Shown here: positions 1-5,638 of the stretch, piece by piece
Layout: each line of letters begins with the position of its first letter
Position numbering within the stretch: position 1 is the first letter of the stretch
Assembly: GCA_024742655.1 (NCBI GenBank)
Contig: JANSYB010000182.1
Span: forward strand, 1-5,749
DNA from: Paracoccaceae bacterium
GTDB taxonomy: Bacteria; Pseudomonadota; Alphaproteobacteria; Rhodobacterales; Rhodobacteraceae
Reading direction: 5' to 3'
Length of the DNA: 5,749 nucleotides
Made by a program: the position numbers and the translations under genes
The notes under the pieces: model-generated
Told to the model about the DNA's origin: nothing
Database searches by the model: none
Seen by the model: only the letters and a program-made list of their open reading frames with translations

Positions 1-1
1 C

Positions 2-1480
2 TCAGACGGACAGGCAGATATACTTCATCTCGAGGAAATCCTCGATCCCGTGATGGCTGCCCTCGCGGCCAAGGCCCGATTGCTTGACCCCGCCGAACGG
101 CGCCACCTCTGTCGAGATGATCCCGGTGTTCACGCCGACGATGCCGTATTCCAGCGCCTCGGCCACCTTGTAGACGCGGCTGAGATCCTTGGCGTAGAAA
201 TAGCTGGCAAGGCCGAAGATCGTGTCATTGGCCATGGCGATCACGTCATCCTCGTCCTCGAACTTGAAGAGCGGCGCCAGCGGGCCGAACGTCTCGTCCT
301 GGCTGACCATCATGTCCTGCGTGACACCGGTGATGATCGTGGGCGGCAGGAAATAGCCCGCACCCTGCATCCCCTCACCGCCGCCCAGGATCACCTCGGC
401 GCCCTTGGCCGTCGCGTCGGCCACGTGCTCCTGAACCTTCTGGATGGCGTCGGCGTTGATCAGCGGACCCAGCTGTGTGCCGTCCTCCAGACCGTCACCG
501 ATCTTCATCTTCGCCACGGCCTCTTTCAGCTTGGCCGAGAAAGCATCGTAAACCCCCGCCTGCACATAGATGCGGTTGGCGCACACGCAGGTCTGACCAT
601 TGTTGCGAAACTTGCACATGATGGCGCCTTCCACGGCAGCATCCAGATCGGCATCGTCGAACACGATGAAAGGCGCGTTGCCGCCCAGCTCCATCGAGCA
701 TTTCATCACCTGGTCGGCGGCCTGCCGCAACAGGATGCGCCCCACCTCGGTCGAGCCGGTGAAGGTCAGCTTGCGCACGGCGGGGTTCTCGCAGAACTCT
801 TTGCCGATCTCGGAGGAACTCGACGAGGTGACGATGCTGAACACGCCCTTGGGGATGCCCGCGCGTTCGGCCAGAACGCCCATCACCGTGGCCGACAACG
901 GCGTTTCCTTGGCTGGCCGGCCGACAAAGGAACAGCCCGCCGCCAGCGCCGGCGCCGCCTTGCGGGTGATCATCGCGTTGGGAAAATTCCACGGCGTGAT
1001 CGATGCCGCCACGCCGATGGGCTGTTTCAGCACCATGATCCGCTTGTCGCGCTGGTGGCCGGGGATCGTCTCACCGTAGATGCGCTTGGCCTCTTCGGCG
1101 AAGAACTCGATGAAACTCGCGCCATAGCCGATCTCGCCCTTGGCCTCGGCCAGCGGTTTGCCCTGCTCGGCGGTCAGGATCGTGGCCAGATCGTCGGCGT
1201 TTTCCATCATCAGGTCGAACCAGCGGCGCAGCACGGCGGCGCGTTCCTTGCCGGTCCATTGCGCCCAGTCCTTTTGCGCGGCCTCGGCCGTGGCGATGGC
1301 CTTGGCCACCTGTGCCCGGCTCATATCCGCCACGTTGGCGATCACGTCGCCACGCGCGGGGTTGGTCACCTCGAACGTACCGTTGTCGCCGTCCACCCAC
1401 TCCCCGCCGGCATAGGCCTGCTCGGCCAGCAGGCTGGGATCCTTCAGAAGCGATTTGAGATTGGTCGCGGTATCGAGCAT
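2..1480 (-). CDS. gabD: NAD(P)+-dependent succinate-semialdehyde dehydrogenase, complete
   Basis: A 492-residue aldehyde dehydrogenase of normal GabD length that oxidises succinate semialdehyde to succinate, the last step of 4-aminobutyrate catabolism, in the cytoplasm. Seen in sequence: the ITPWNFP motif with oxyanion Asn165, the TGSTEVG nucleotide-binding loop (241-247), general-base Glu264 in MELGGNAP, nucleophile Cys298 in GQTCVC, Glu396 in ETFGP, and the C-terminal PFGGVKQSGLGREG block (461-474) typical of SSADH. Arg188 replaces the Lys usual in ALDHs at the cofactor ribose. Lys191 sits where NAD-specific ALDHs have Glu, so NADP+ may be used (inference). The Cys298-x-Cys300 pair matches the spacing of the redox switch known in human SSADH. 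The ATG at 1480 is chosen because GGAGGA (1485-1490) lies 4 nt upstream and the protein then begins like GabD; the frame stays open further upstream but into the divergent hydrolase gene. A related semialdehyde substrate such as glutarate semialdehyde cannot be excluded. Confidence 0.92.
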   Translation of the reverse strand: MLDTATNLKSLLKDPSLLAEQAYAGGEWVDGDNGTFEVTNPARGDVIANVADMSRAQVAKAIATAEAAQKDWAQWTGKERAAVLRRWFDLMMENADDLATILTAEQGKPLAEAKGEIGYGASFIEFFAEEAKRIYGETIPGHQRDKRIMVLKQPIGVAASITPWNFPNAMITRKAAPALAAGCSFVGRPAKETPLSATVMGVLAERAGIPKGVFSIVTSSSSSEIGKEFCENPAVRKLTFTGSTEVGRILLRQAADQVMKCSMELGGNAPFIVFDDADLDAAVEGAIMCKFRNNGQTCVCANRIYVQAGVYDAFSAKLKEAVAKMKIGDGLEDGTQLGPLINADAIQKVQEHVADATAKGAEVILGGGEGMQGAGYFLPPTIITGVTQDMMVSQDETFGPLAPLFKFEDEDDVIAMANDTIFGLASYFYAKDLSRVYKVAEALEYGIVGVNTGIISTEVAPFGGVKQSGLGREGSHHGIEDFLEMKYICLSV

Positions 1481-1506
1481 GGTGTCCTCCAGGTAAAACG
1501 TCTCGT

Positions 1507-1517
1507 CTTTGGCAAAG
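1507..1517. promoter_or_regulatory. Perfect inverted repeat CTTTG-G-CAAAG in divergent gabD/hydrolase spacer
   Basis: A perfect 5-1-5 palindrome (CTTTG, centre G, CAAAG) lying 27 bp upstream of the gabD start codon and within the 83-bp divergent spacer (1481-1563). A weak plus-strand promoter reading overlaps it: TTGGCA (1509-1514), a 17-bp spacer, then TTTGTC (1532-1537), of which only the -35 is a good match. A second, wider repeat of the same half sites lies at 1531-1553. I infer an operator for a dimeric regulator; no family can be named. Confidence 0.35.
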
Positions 1518-1530
1518 CATCTGGGGCAGG

Positions 1531-1553
1531 CTTTGTCCAGTGCCAGAACAAAG
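1531..1553. promoter_or_regulatory. Inverted repeat CTTTGT-N11-ACAAAG, candidate operator
   Basis: Perfect 6-bp arms (1531-1536 and 1548-1553) separated by 11 nt, so arm centres are 17 bp apart. It uses the same CTTTG/CAAAG half site as the shorter palindrome at 1507-1517. The right arm overlaps the A-rich AAAGGGA sequence (1550-1556) that serves as the likely ribosome binding site of the hydrolase, so the arm could also simply reflect that signal. Operator function is inference. Confidence 0.3.
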
Positions 1554-1563
1554 GGAAAATCGC

Positions 1564-2355
1564 ATGGAACTGGATGACGCCTATGCCAACGCCGCTCATA
1601 TACCGGGGGCGGCCGACTATCCGCCCCGCTGGGCGCAAAAGGCGCAATCCTTTCGCGACAGGCTGTCCGCCGAGGGTCGCGCGATGCTGGATCAACCCTA
1701 TGGCGACAGTGCCCGGCAGATGTTCGACCTGTTCCAGCCCGAGGGCGCGGCGCGGGGCCTGTGCATCTTCGTGCATGGCGGCTACTGGCTGCGCTTCGAC
1801 AAGTCCTGGTGGTCGCACCTCGCCACCGGGGCACTGGAGCATGGCTGGGCCGTCGCGCTGCCGAGTTACGACCTGTGCCCGGAGGTGCGGATCGAAGATA
1901 TCACCCGCCAGATCGCCCGGGCGATCCCGGTGATCGCAACCCTCGTGCCCGGCCCCATGGCACTCACCGGGCATTCGGCGGGCGGGCATCTCGTCGCCCG
2001 GATGCTTGAGCCCGGCCTGCTTCCGCCCGACGTGGCCGCCCGTCTGCACCGCGTCGTGCCGATCTCACCGGTGGCCGACCTGCGACCGCTCTTGCAGACA
2101 TCCATGAACGCGCAATTCGCCCTGAGCCCCGAGGACGCCGCCGCCGAAAGCCCCGTCCTGATGACCGAACGTCTTGACGTGCCGGTGATCACATGGGTCG
2201 GCGCCGAGGAACGGCCCGCTTTCCTTGACCAGAACCGCTGGCTGGCAAAGGCCTGGGGCATCCCCGAACGTATCGCGCCCGGCAAGCACCATTTCGACGT
2301 GATCGACGCACTGGAAGACCCGGGCAGCCTGATGCTCGACGATCTTCTGGGCTGA
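1564..2355 (+). CDS. Alpha/beta hydrolase, kynurenine formamidase-like esterase
   Basis: A 263-residue cytoplasmic serine hydrolase with no signal peptide or membrane segment. Seen: the oxyanion motif HGGYW (71-75), the nucleophile elbow GHSAGGH with Ser138 (136-142), a probable acidic triad residue at Glu215/Glu216 in VGAEERPAF, and a C-terminal KHHFDV with His242 or His243 as catalytic base. HGGYW followed by a GHSAG elbow and a late HF motif is the pattern of the kynurenine formamidase/BD-FAE-like carboxylesterase group, which hydrolyses N-formyl-kynurenine or small esters. No kyn genes are nearby, so the substrate stays open. The ATG at 1564 is preferred over a GTG at 1540 because AAAGGGA (1550-1556) lies 7 nt upstream of it and the extra eight residues are polar and unlike a conserved start. 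It is divergent from gabD across 83 bp, which suggests shared regulation, and convergent with the P1 peptidase. Confidence 0.85.
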   Translation: MELDDAYANAAHIPGAADYPPRWAQKAQSFRDRLSAEGRAMLDQPYGDSARQMFDLFQPEGAARGLCIFVHGGYWLRFDKSWWSHLATGALEHGWAVALPSYDLCPEVRIEDITRQIARAIPVIATLVPGPMALTGHSAGGHLVARMLEPGLLPPDVAARLHRVVPISPVADLRPLLQTSMNAQFALSPEDAAAESPVLMTERLDVPVITWVGAEERPAFLDQNRWLAKAWGIPERIAPGKHHFDVIDALEDPGSLMLDDLLG

Positions 2356-2371
2356 GTTTTCACTGTTCCCA

Positions 2372-2420
2372 AAATACTCGAAAACCGACGCCGATCACGC
2401 GCGCAGGATTTTGAGTATTT
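2372..2420. terminator. AT-rich hairpin between convergent genes, candidate bidirectional terminator
   Basis: The left arm (2372-2384) reads AAATACTC-G-AAAA and the right arm (2409-2420) reads TTTTGAGTATTT. This gives 12 pairs with one bulged G and a 24-nt GC-rich loop. It fills the 80-bp spacer between the stop of the hydrolase and the stop of the P1 peptidase, the right place for a shared terminator. There is no long T-run in either direction (TATTT on plus, TATTTT on minus), so intrinsic termination would be weak. I recall similar GAGTATTTgaagaa strings in Rhodobacterales intergenic DNA, which is unverified memory. Confidence 0.5.
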
Positions 2421-2435
2421 GAAGAACGATGAAAG

Positions 2436-3431
2436 TCAGGGGTCCAGGGATCTCCAGCAAGGAAGGGCATCGCCGGGGGATGGGTGGGCGGCGTAAACCG
2501 CCCTTGCAATCGCCCGCGCCATGCAGGTGGCCGCCGCGTGACCCAACATCAAAAGATCCGGCACGGGATCGGTCAGCGCGCGGGCCCCCGTTGCCGCAGC
2601 AAAGATTAGGTCGCCGTCCATCGGCGTGTGCGACGGCAACAGCGCCCGGGCGAACCCGTCATGTGCCGCCGTGGCCAGCCTTGTGCACTGCGCCTGCGTC
2701 AGCGCCGCGTCCGTGGCCACGATACCGATGGTGGTGTTGGCATGTTGCGCCAGCTTCGTGGTCGGCAGGTGCACGTCCGGGTAAGCCCGCGCCACACCCA
2801 GCCCGCCGAACTCGTCACCGATCTCGAAAGGCGCGGCCCAGAACTGCGGCCCCTCGCCCACCACCGCCGAGCCAAGCGCATTCACCGCCACCAGCGCGCC
2901 CACCGTCACCCCTGACGGCAGCACCAGCGAGGCCGAGCCAAGCCCGCCCTTGAGGGTGGCCGTCGTGGCCCCGGTGCCCGCGCCTGCGCTGCCCAGGGCG
3001 AACTCCTCGCCGCGATTGGCCAGCGCCTCGGCCCCCAGCCGTTTGTAGGGGTTATCGGCCCACGCCTTGTCCCCGCCGTTCAGCAGGTCGAACAGGATCG
3101 CCCCCGGCACGATCGGCACCCGCGCCGGCCCGACGGCGAACCCCCGCCCCTCGGCCCGCAGCGCGTCGGCCACTCCTGAGGCCGCATCGAGGCCAAAGGC
3201 CGATCCGCCCGACAGCACCAGCGCATCGACCTGTTCCACCGTCTTGTCCGCGGCCAGCAGATCTGTTTCCCGCGTGCCCGGCGCGCCGCCCATCACATGT
3301 ACCCCGGCGGTAAACGGCTCCTCGCCGAGCAATACACTGACCCCGGTCTTGATCCCGTCATCCCGCGCATTGCCCACCAGAAGCCCCGGCACATCTGTGA
3401 TCAGGTTCCGCTTTCCCGGTTCTGCCGTCAT
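2436..3431 (-). CDS. P1 family (DmpA/S58) self-processing aminopeptidase
   Basis: A 331-residue protein of the DmpA/BapA N-terminal-nucleophile family, which removes N-terminal L-, D- or beta-amino acids from short peptides and amides. It begins with the family's NLITDVPGLLVGNA block (9-22), followed by HVMGGAPGTRETDLL (45-59) and the glycine-rich SGGSAFGLDAASGV (74-87). A further SAGAGTGATT stretch (148-157) and HTPMDGDLIFAAATGA (268-283) also match. The precursor of this family cuts itself just before a Ser or Thr that becomes the nucleophile; here the candidate is Asn232|Thr233 in ANTTIGIVATDA, giving a large alpha and a small beta chain. No signal peptide is visible, so a cytoplasmic location is inferred. 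The ATG at 3431 has GGAAGGG 12 nt upstream, a rather long spacing; no closer in-frame start exists before Met47, which would delete conserved sequence. It is divergent from creatinase across 160 bp. Confidence 0.9.
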   Translation of the reverse strand: MTAEPGKRNLITDVPGLLVGNARDDGIKTGVSVLLGEEPFTAGVHVMGGAPGTRETDLLAADKTVEQVDALVLSGGSAFGLDAASGVADALRAEGRGFAVGPARVPIVPGAILFDLLNGGDKAWADNPYKRLGAEALANRGEEFALGSAGAGTGATTATLKGGLGSASLVLPSGVTVGALVAVNALGSAVVGEGPQFWAAPFEIGDEFGGLGVARAYPDVHLPTTKLAQHANTTIGIVATDAALTQAQCTRLATAAHDGFARALLPSHTPMDGDLIFAAATGARALTDPVPDLLMLGHAAATCMARAIARAVYAAHPSPGDALPCWRSLDP

Positions 3432-3465
3432 GGTACAAATACGCCCTTCCCGTGTCGCAAATCAT

Positions 3466-3500
3466 CTTGCCAGATCTTGCGGGATGGGCAAGAACGCAAG
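3466..3500. promoter_or_regulatory. Interleaved CTTGC/GCAAG inverted repeats in peptidase/creatinase spacer
   Basis: Two nested inverted repeats share one core. CTTGCC (3466-3471) pairs with GGCAAG (3487-3492), and CTTGCG (3476-3481) pairs with CGCAAG (3495-3500). The left half sites are 10 bp apart, one helical turn. A weak creatinase promoter reading overlaps them: TTGCCA (3467-3472), 17 bp, AAGAAC (3490-3495), with only the -35 convincing. The position midway between divergent genes and the helical spacing suggest an operator for cooperative dimers. This is inference; no regulator gene is in the window. Confidence 0.4.
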
Positions 3501-3501
3501 T

Positions 3502-3536
3502 GACCCCGGGCGATGGCGTCGCCCCTTCACCGGGTC
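3502..3536. other. Potential hairpin in the creatinase leader
   Basis: GGGCGA (3508-3513) and TCGCCC (3519-3524) form a perfect 6-bp stem with a 5-nt loop. It is enclosed by GACCC (3502-3506) and GGGTC (3532-3536), with internal loops of 1 and 7 nt. If transcription starts near 3500 this would sit in the 5' leader of creatinase, about 55 nt before the start codon. GGTCC (3533-3537) could instead pair with GGACC (3564-3568). In DNA this GC-rich, short stems of this kind arise often by chance. Confidence 0.2.
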
Positions 3537-3578
3537 CTCATATCCAAACAGTCCTGAACGCCGGGACCTTTCTTTGCG

Positions 3579-3586
3579 AAGGAGGG
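3579..3586 (+). promoter_or_regulatory. Strong ribosome binding site of creatinase
   Basis: AAGGAGGG ends 5 nt before the ATG at 3592, a near-ideal Shine-Dalgarno match and spacing. It fixes the creatinase start there, rather than at the many upstream in-frame codons that would run into the divergent peptidase gene. Confidence 0.85.
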
Positions 3587-3591
3587 TCACT

Positions 3592-4833
3592 ATGACTGCG
3601 CACCCTGATACCACCCAGTTCGGCGGCACCGACCGCCCCCAGATGTACCGCTTCCACAATGGCGCAAAGGCGCCGCTGCCCTTTGAGCCGGCGGAATACG
3701 AGGCCCGCCTTGCCGGGCTGCGGGCGATCATGGCCGAGTTGGGCCTTGATGCCGCCGTCTTCACCTCGATGCACAACATCGCCTATTACTCGGGCTTTCT
3801 CCACTGTGCCTTCGGTCGGCCCTATGGCCTTGTCGTCACCGCCACCGACAGCGTCACGATCAGCGCGGGCATCGACGCCGGCCAACCCTGGCGGCGCTGT
3901 CACGGCGACAACATCACCTATACCGACTGGCAGCGCGACAATTACTGGCGCGCGATCCAGTCTGTCACCGGGACAGGCAAGGCCATCGGCTACGAGGGCG
4001 ATCATCTGACGCTCATGCAGAAGGACAAGCTTGATGCGTTCCTGACCCCCTCCCGCAGTTTGGATATCGCGGGCCACACCATGCGGCAGCGTATGGAGAA
4101 ATCACCCGCCGAAATCGCACTCATCCGAAAATGCACGGCGATTGCGGATGTGGGTGGGTATGCCATCCGCGACGTGGTGGGCGAAGGGGTGCGCGAGATC
4201 GACGTGGCCATGGCCGGGCGCGACGCGATGGAACTGGAAATCGCCCGTGTCTTTCCCGATGCCGAGTACCGCGACAGCTGGGTCTGGTTCCAGTCAGGCA
4301 TCAATACCGACGGCGCGCACAACCCTGTAACCGCCCGCAAGCTGCAACGCGGCGATATCCTGTCGCTCAACACTTTCCCGATGATCTCGGGCTATTACGT
4401 GGCACTGGAGCGCACCCTGTTCGTAGGCGAGGTCGATGACGCCTCGCTGGCGATCTGGCGGGCCAACGTGGACACCCATGAACATGGCATGTCCCTGCTC
4501 AGGCCGGGTGTCAGCTGTGCCGAGGTCACGCACAAGATCAACGCGTTCCTCGCAGAGCGGAACCTGCTGCAATACCGCAACTTCGGCTATGGCCATTCCT
4601 TCGGCCTCCTGTCGCATTACTATGGCCGCGAGGCAGGTCTGGAACTGCGCGAGGATATCGACACCGTGCTGGAACCCGGCATGGTCATCTCGATGGAGCC
4701 GATGCTGACGCTGCCCGAAGGGCAGCCCGGCGCGGGCGGGTACAGAGAGCATGACGTGCTGGTGATCACCAAGGACGGCAACGAGAACATCACCGGCTAT
4801 CCCTACGGACCGGAGTTCAACATCGTGGCGTGA
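3592..4833 (+). CDS. Creatinase (creatine amidinohydrolase, EC 3.5.3.3)
   Basis: A 413-residue cytoplasmic enzyme of the pita-bread (M24) fold that hydrolyses creatine to sarcosine and urea. From memory of Pseudomonas putida creatinase (403 residues), long stretches agree nearly word for word: QPWRR (98-102), TDWQRDNY (111-118), WFQSGINTDGAHNPVT (232-247), and the block from FGYGHSFG (331) through GYREHD (383-388). The known active-site residues are all present: catalytic His243 (His232 there), Phe74 and Arg76 (62/64), Glu273 (262), Arg346 (335) and Glu369 (358). The two aspartates that bind metal in M24 peptidases are Asn260 and Ala271 here, as expected for the metal-free creatinase branch rather than a peptidase. 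The N terminus has about 12 extra residues. The nearest upstream gene is divergent and the next downstream gene starts 136 nt after the stop. No creatininase, sarcosine oxidase or urease gene is visible, so they may lie elsewhere. A closely related guanidino-acid hydrolase is the main alternative. Confidence 0.95.
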   Translation: MTAHPDTTQFGGTDRPQMYRFHNGAKAPLPFEPAEYEARLAGLRAIMAELGLDAAVFTSMHNIAYYSGFLHCAFGRPYGLVVTATDSVTISAGIDAGQPWRRCHGDNITYTDWQRDNYWRAIQSVTGTGKAIGYEGDHLTLMQKDKLDAFLTPSRSLDIAGHTMRQRMEKSPAEIALIRKCTAIADVGGYAIRDVVGEGVREIDVAMAGRDAMELEIARVFPDAEYRDSWVWFQSGINTDGAHNPVTARKLQRGDILSLNTFPMISGYYVALERTLFVGEVDDASLAIWRANVDTHEHGMSLLRPGVSCAEVTHKINAFLAERNLLQYRNFGYGHSFGLLSHYYGREAGLELREDIDTVLEPGMVISMEPMLTLPEGQPGAGGYREHDVLVITKDGNENITGYPYGPEFNIVA

Positions 4834-4887
4834 TCCGGCAGGGGCCGCCAGTGCCCGTCCCACCATGGCCTTTCGGTTGTGTTTCTG

Positions 4888-4950
4888 TGATCGAGGCACG
4901 ATAAGATGGACGCGCCCGTGACCCGCTCTCTCGATCAGGTCACGGGCGCG
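4888..4950 (+). promoter_or_regulatory. Structured leader: perfect 13-bp hairpin with loop complementary to upstream sequence
   Basis: Arms at 4911-4923 (CGCGCCCGTGACC) and 4938-4950 are perfectly complementary over 13 bp, with a 14-nt loop. The last 8 nt of the loop, CTCGATCA (4930-4937), are complementary to TGATCGAG at 4888-4895, with one more G-U pair possible. The hairpin ends 19 nt before the ATG of the DUF1523 gene and only 5 nt before its AAAGGGGGA ribosome binding site (4956-4964). No T-run follows, so a classical terminator for creatinase is unlikely. It could be a regulatory RNA fold, a protein-binding palindrome, or a 3' stabilising structure of the creatinase mRNA. Confidence 0.5.
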
Positions 4951-4969
4951 CAGGCAAAGGGGGACGGCA

Positions 4970-5545
4970 ATGGTCTATGTCAAATGGGTGTTCTGGACGG
5001 TGATCGTTCTTTGCGTCGCCGGCTTTCTGCATTACACGCTGCCGCAGACCGATATCGCGCGGATCACCGACACCTATGAAAAGCGTATCGATTTCGGAGA
5101 AAACTCGATCTTCTGGTCGAACCAGGGCACGGGCGATGCCGAGAACACACCCAACCGCGATATCTTCTTCATTCAGACGGTGCGCACAAATGGCCGCGTG
5201 ATGGTCTACCGCAATGAAGACACCGCGTGGGGCTGGCCGCCCTATTTCAAGTTCGACACCTCGAACCTGCAGGCCGAGGCGGCCGATCTGAAATCCACCG
5301 CGGAGACCCCGAAATGGGTCGCGGTGCGTCACTATGGCTGGCGCAACGAGTTCCTGTCGATCTTTCCCAACGCGATCGGCGTGAACCAGGTCGAGGGGCC
5401 GGACGTGCGATTCATCCCCTGGTTCAACATCATCCTGCTGACGGTACTGTTCGCGATCTTCTGGGCGATCCGCGTACGCTGGATTCGGTTCCGCGAGAAC
5501 CGCATCAATCCCAAGATCGACGAATGGACGGATGGATGGGGCTGA
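4970..5545 (+). CDS. DUF1523-like two-helix membrane protein
   Basis: A 191-residue protein that I recognise as resembling the DUF1523 family, found mainly in Rhodobacterales and without known function. Seen: an N-terminal hydrophobic helix (about 5-23), a hydrophilic domain of about 125 residues, a second helix (about 149-166), and a basic tail RVRWIRFRENRINPK (168-182). Positive residues flank the cytoplasmic side of both helices, so I infer both ends inside and the middle domain in the periplasm. The middle domain holds the conserved-looking VYRNEDTAWGWPPYFKFDT (79-97) and VAVRHYGWRNEFLSIFPNA (117-135), rich in Trp and Tyr, with no cysteines and no obvious catalytic motif. The ATG at 4970 follows AAAGGGGGA by 5 nt; no in-frame start exists between it and an upstream stop at 4919. 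It lies 136 nt after creatinase, with a strong hairpin between, so independent expression is likely. Confidence 0.82.
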   Translation: MVYVKWVFWTVIVLCVAGFLHYTLPQTDIARITDTYEKRIDFGENSIFWSNQGTGDAENTPNRDIFFIQTVRTNGRVMVYRNEDTAWGWPPYFKFDTSNLQAEAADLKSTAETPKWVAVRHYGWRNEFLSIFPNAIGVNQVEGPDVRFIPWFNIILLTVLFAIFWAIRVRWIRFRENRINPKIDEWTDGWG

Positions 5546-5586
5546 GCAAGCTGCCTGGAAACACTCCGGTGGAGCGTTTCGCTTGC
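5546..5586 (+). terminator. Hairpin directly after the DUF1523 gene, candidate terminator
   Basis: Starting at the base after the stop codon, GCAAGC (5546-5551) pairs with GCTTGC (5581-5586), and GAAAC-a-CTCC (5558-5567) pairs with GGAG-c-GTTTC (5571-5580) around a GGT loop with one A-C mismatch. A 6-nt bulge (5552-5557) separates the two stems on the left side. No T-run follows, so a Rho-independent terminator in the strict sense is not supported; a transcript-end hairpin or mRNA stabiliser is equally possible. Confidence 0.4.
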
Positions 5587-5638
5587 GACCAGGCGGGGCC
5601 CCGGCAACAAACCACGCAACCCAGACACCCCACACCCA

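Noticed and set aside
1540..1563. GTG start eight codons upstream for the hydrolase
   Set aside because: No ribosome binding site at a suitable distance, while the ATG at 1564 has AAAGGGA. It is not fully excluded.
1481..1834. Upstream extension of the gabD frame to 1834
   Set aside because: It is Arg/Pro/Ser-rich low-quality sequence overlapping the divergent hydrolase; the ATG at 1480 has a strong GGAGGA and matches the family N terminus.
50..1933. A 627-codon open frame on the plus strand opposite gabD and running into the hydrolase gene
   Set aside because: It is the antisense of a clear ALDH, its translation is Arg/His-rich with no recognisable motif, and long shadow frames are usual in high-GC DNA.
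2429..2953. A 174-codon plus-strand frame opposite the P1 peptidase
   Set aside because: Extremely Pro/Arg-rich and antisense to a well-supported family member.
3067..3591. Upstream extension of the creatinase frame
   Set aside because: It lies antisense to the P1 peptidase; AAGGAGGG directly before 3592 and the family alignment set the start.
4840..4872. Possible GGCC-based hairpin after creatinase as terminator
   Set aside because: Only about 4 bp of stem with a long loop and no T-run; chance pairing in GC-rich DNA.
4906..5079. A 57-codon overlapping frame (MDAPVTRS...) starting in the DUF1523 leader
   Set aside because: No good ribosome binding site, it runs through the hairpin and into the DUF1523 gene in another frame, and it has no recognisable content.
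5595..5602. GGGGCCCC palindrome
   Set aside because: Short and isolated self-complementary octamer, expected in high-GC sequence, with no partner site.
4940..5635. A 231-codon minus-strand frame opposite the DUF1523 gene
   Set aside because: It is a shadow of a supported gene; its translation reads as antisense and lacks any domain.
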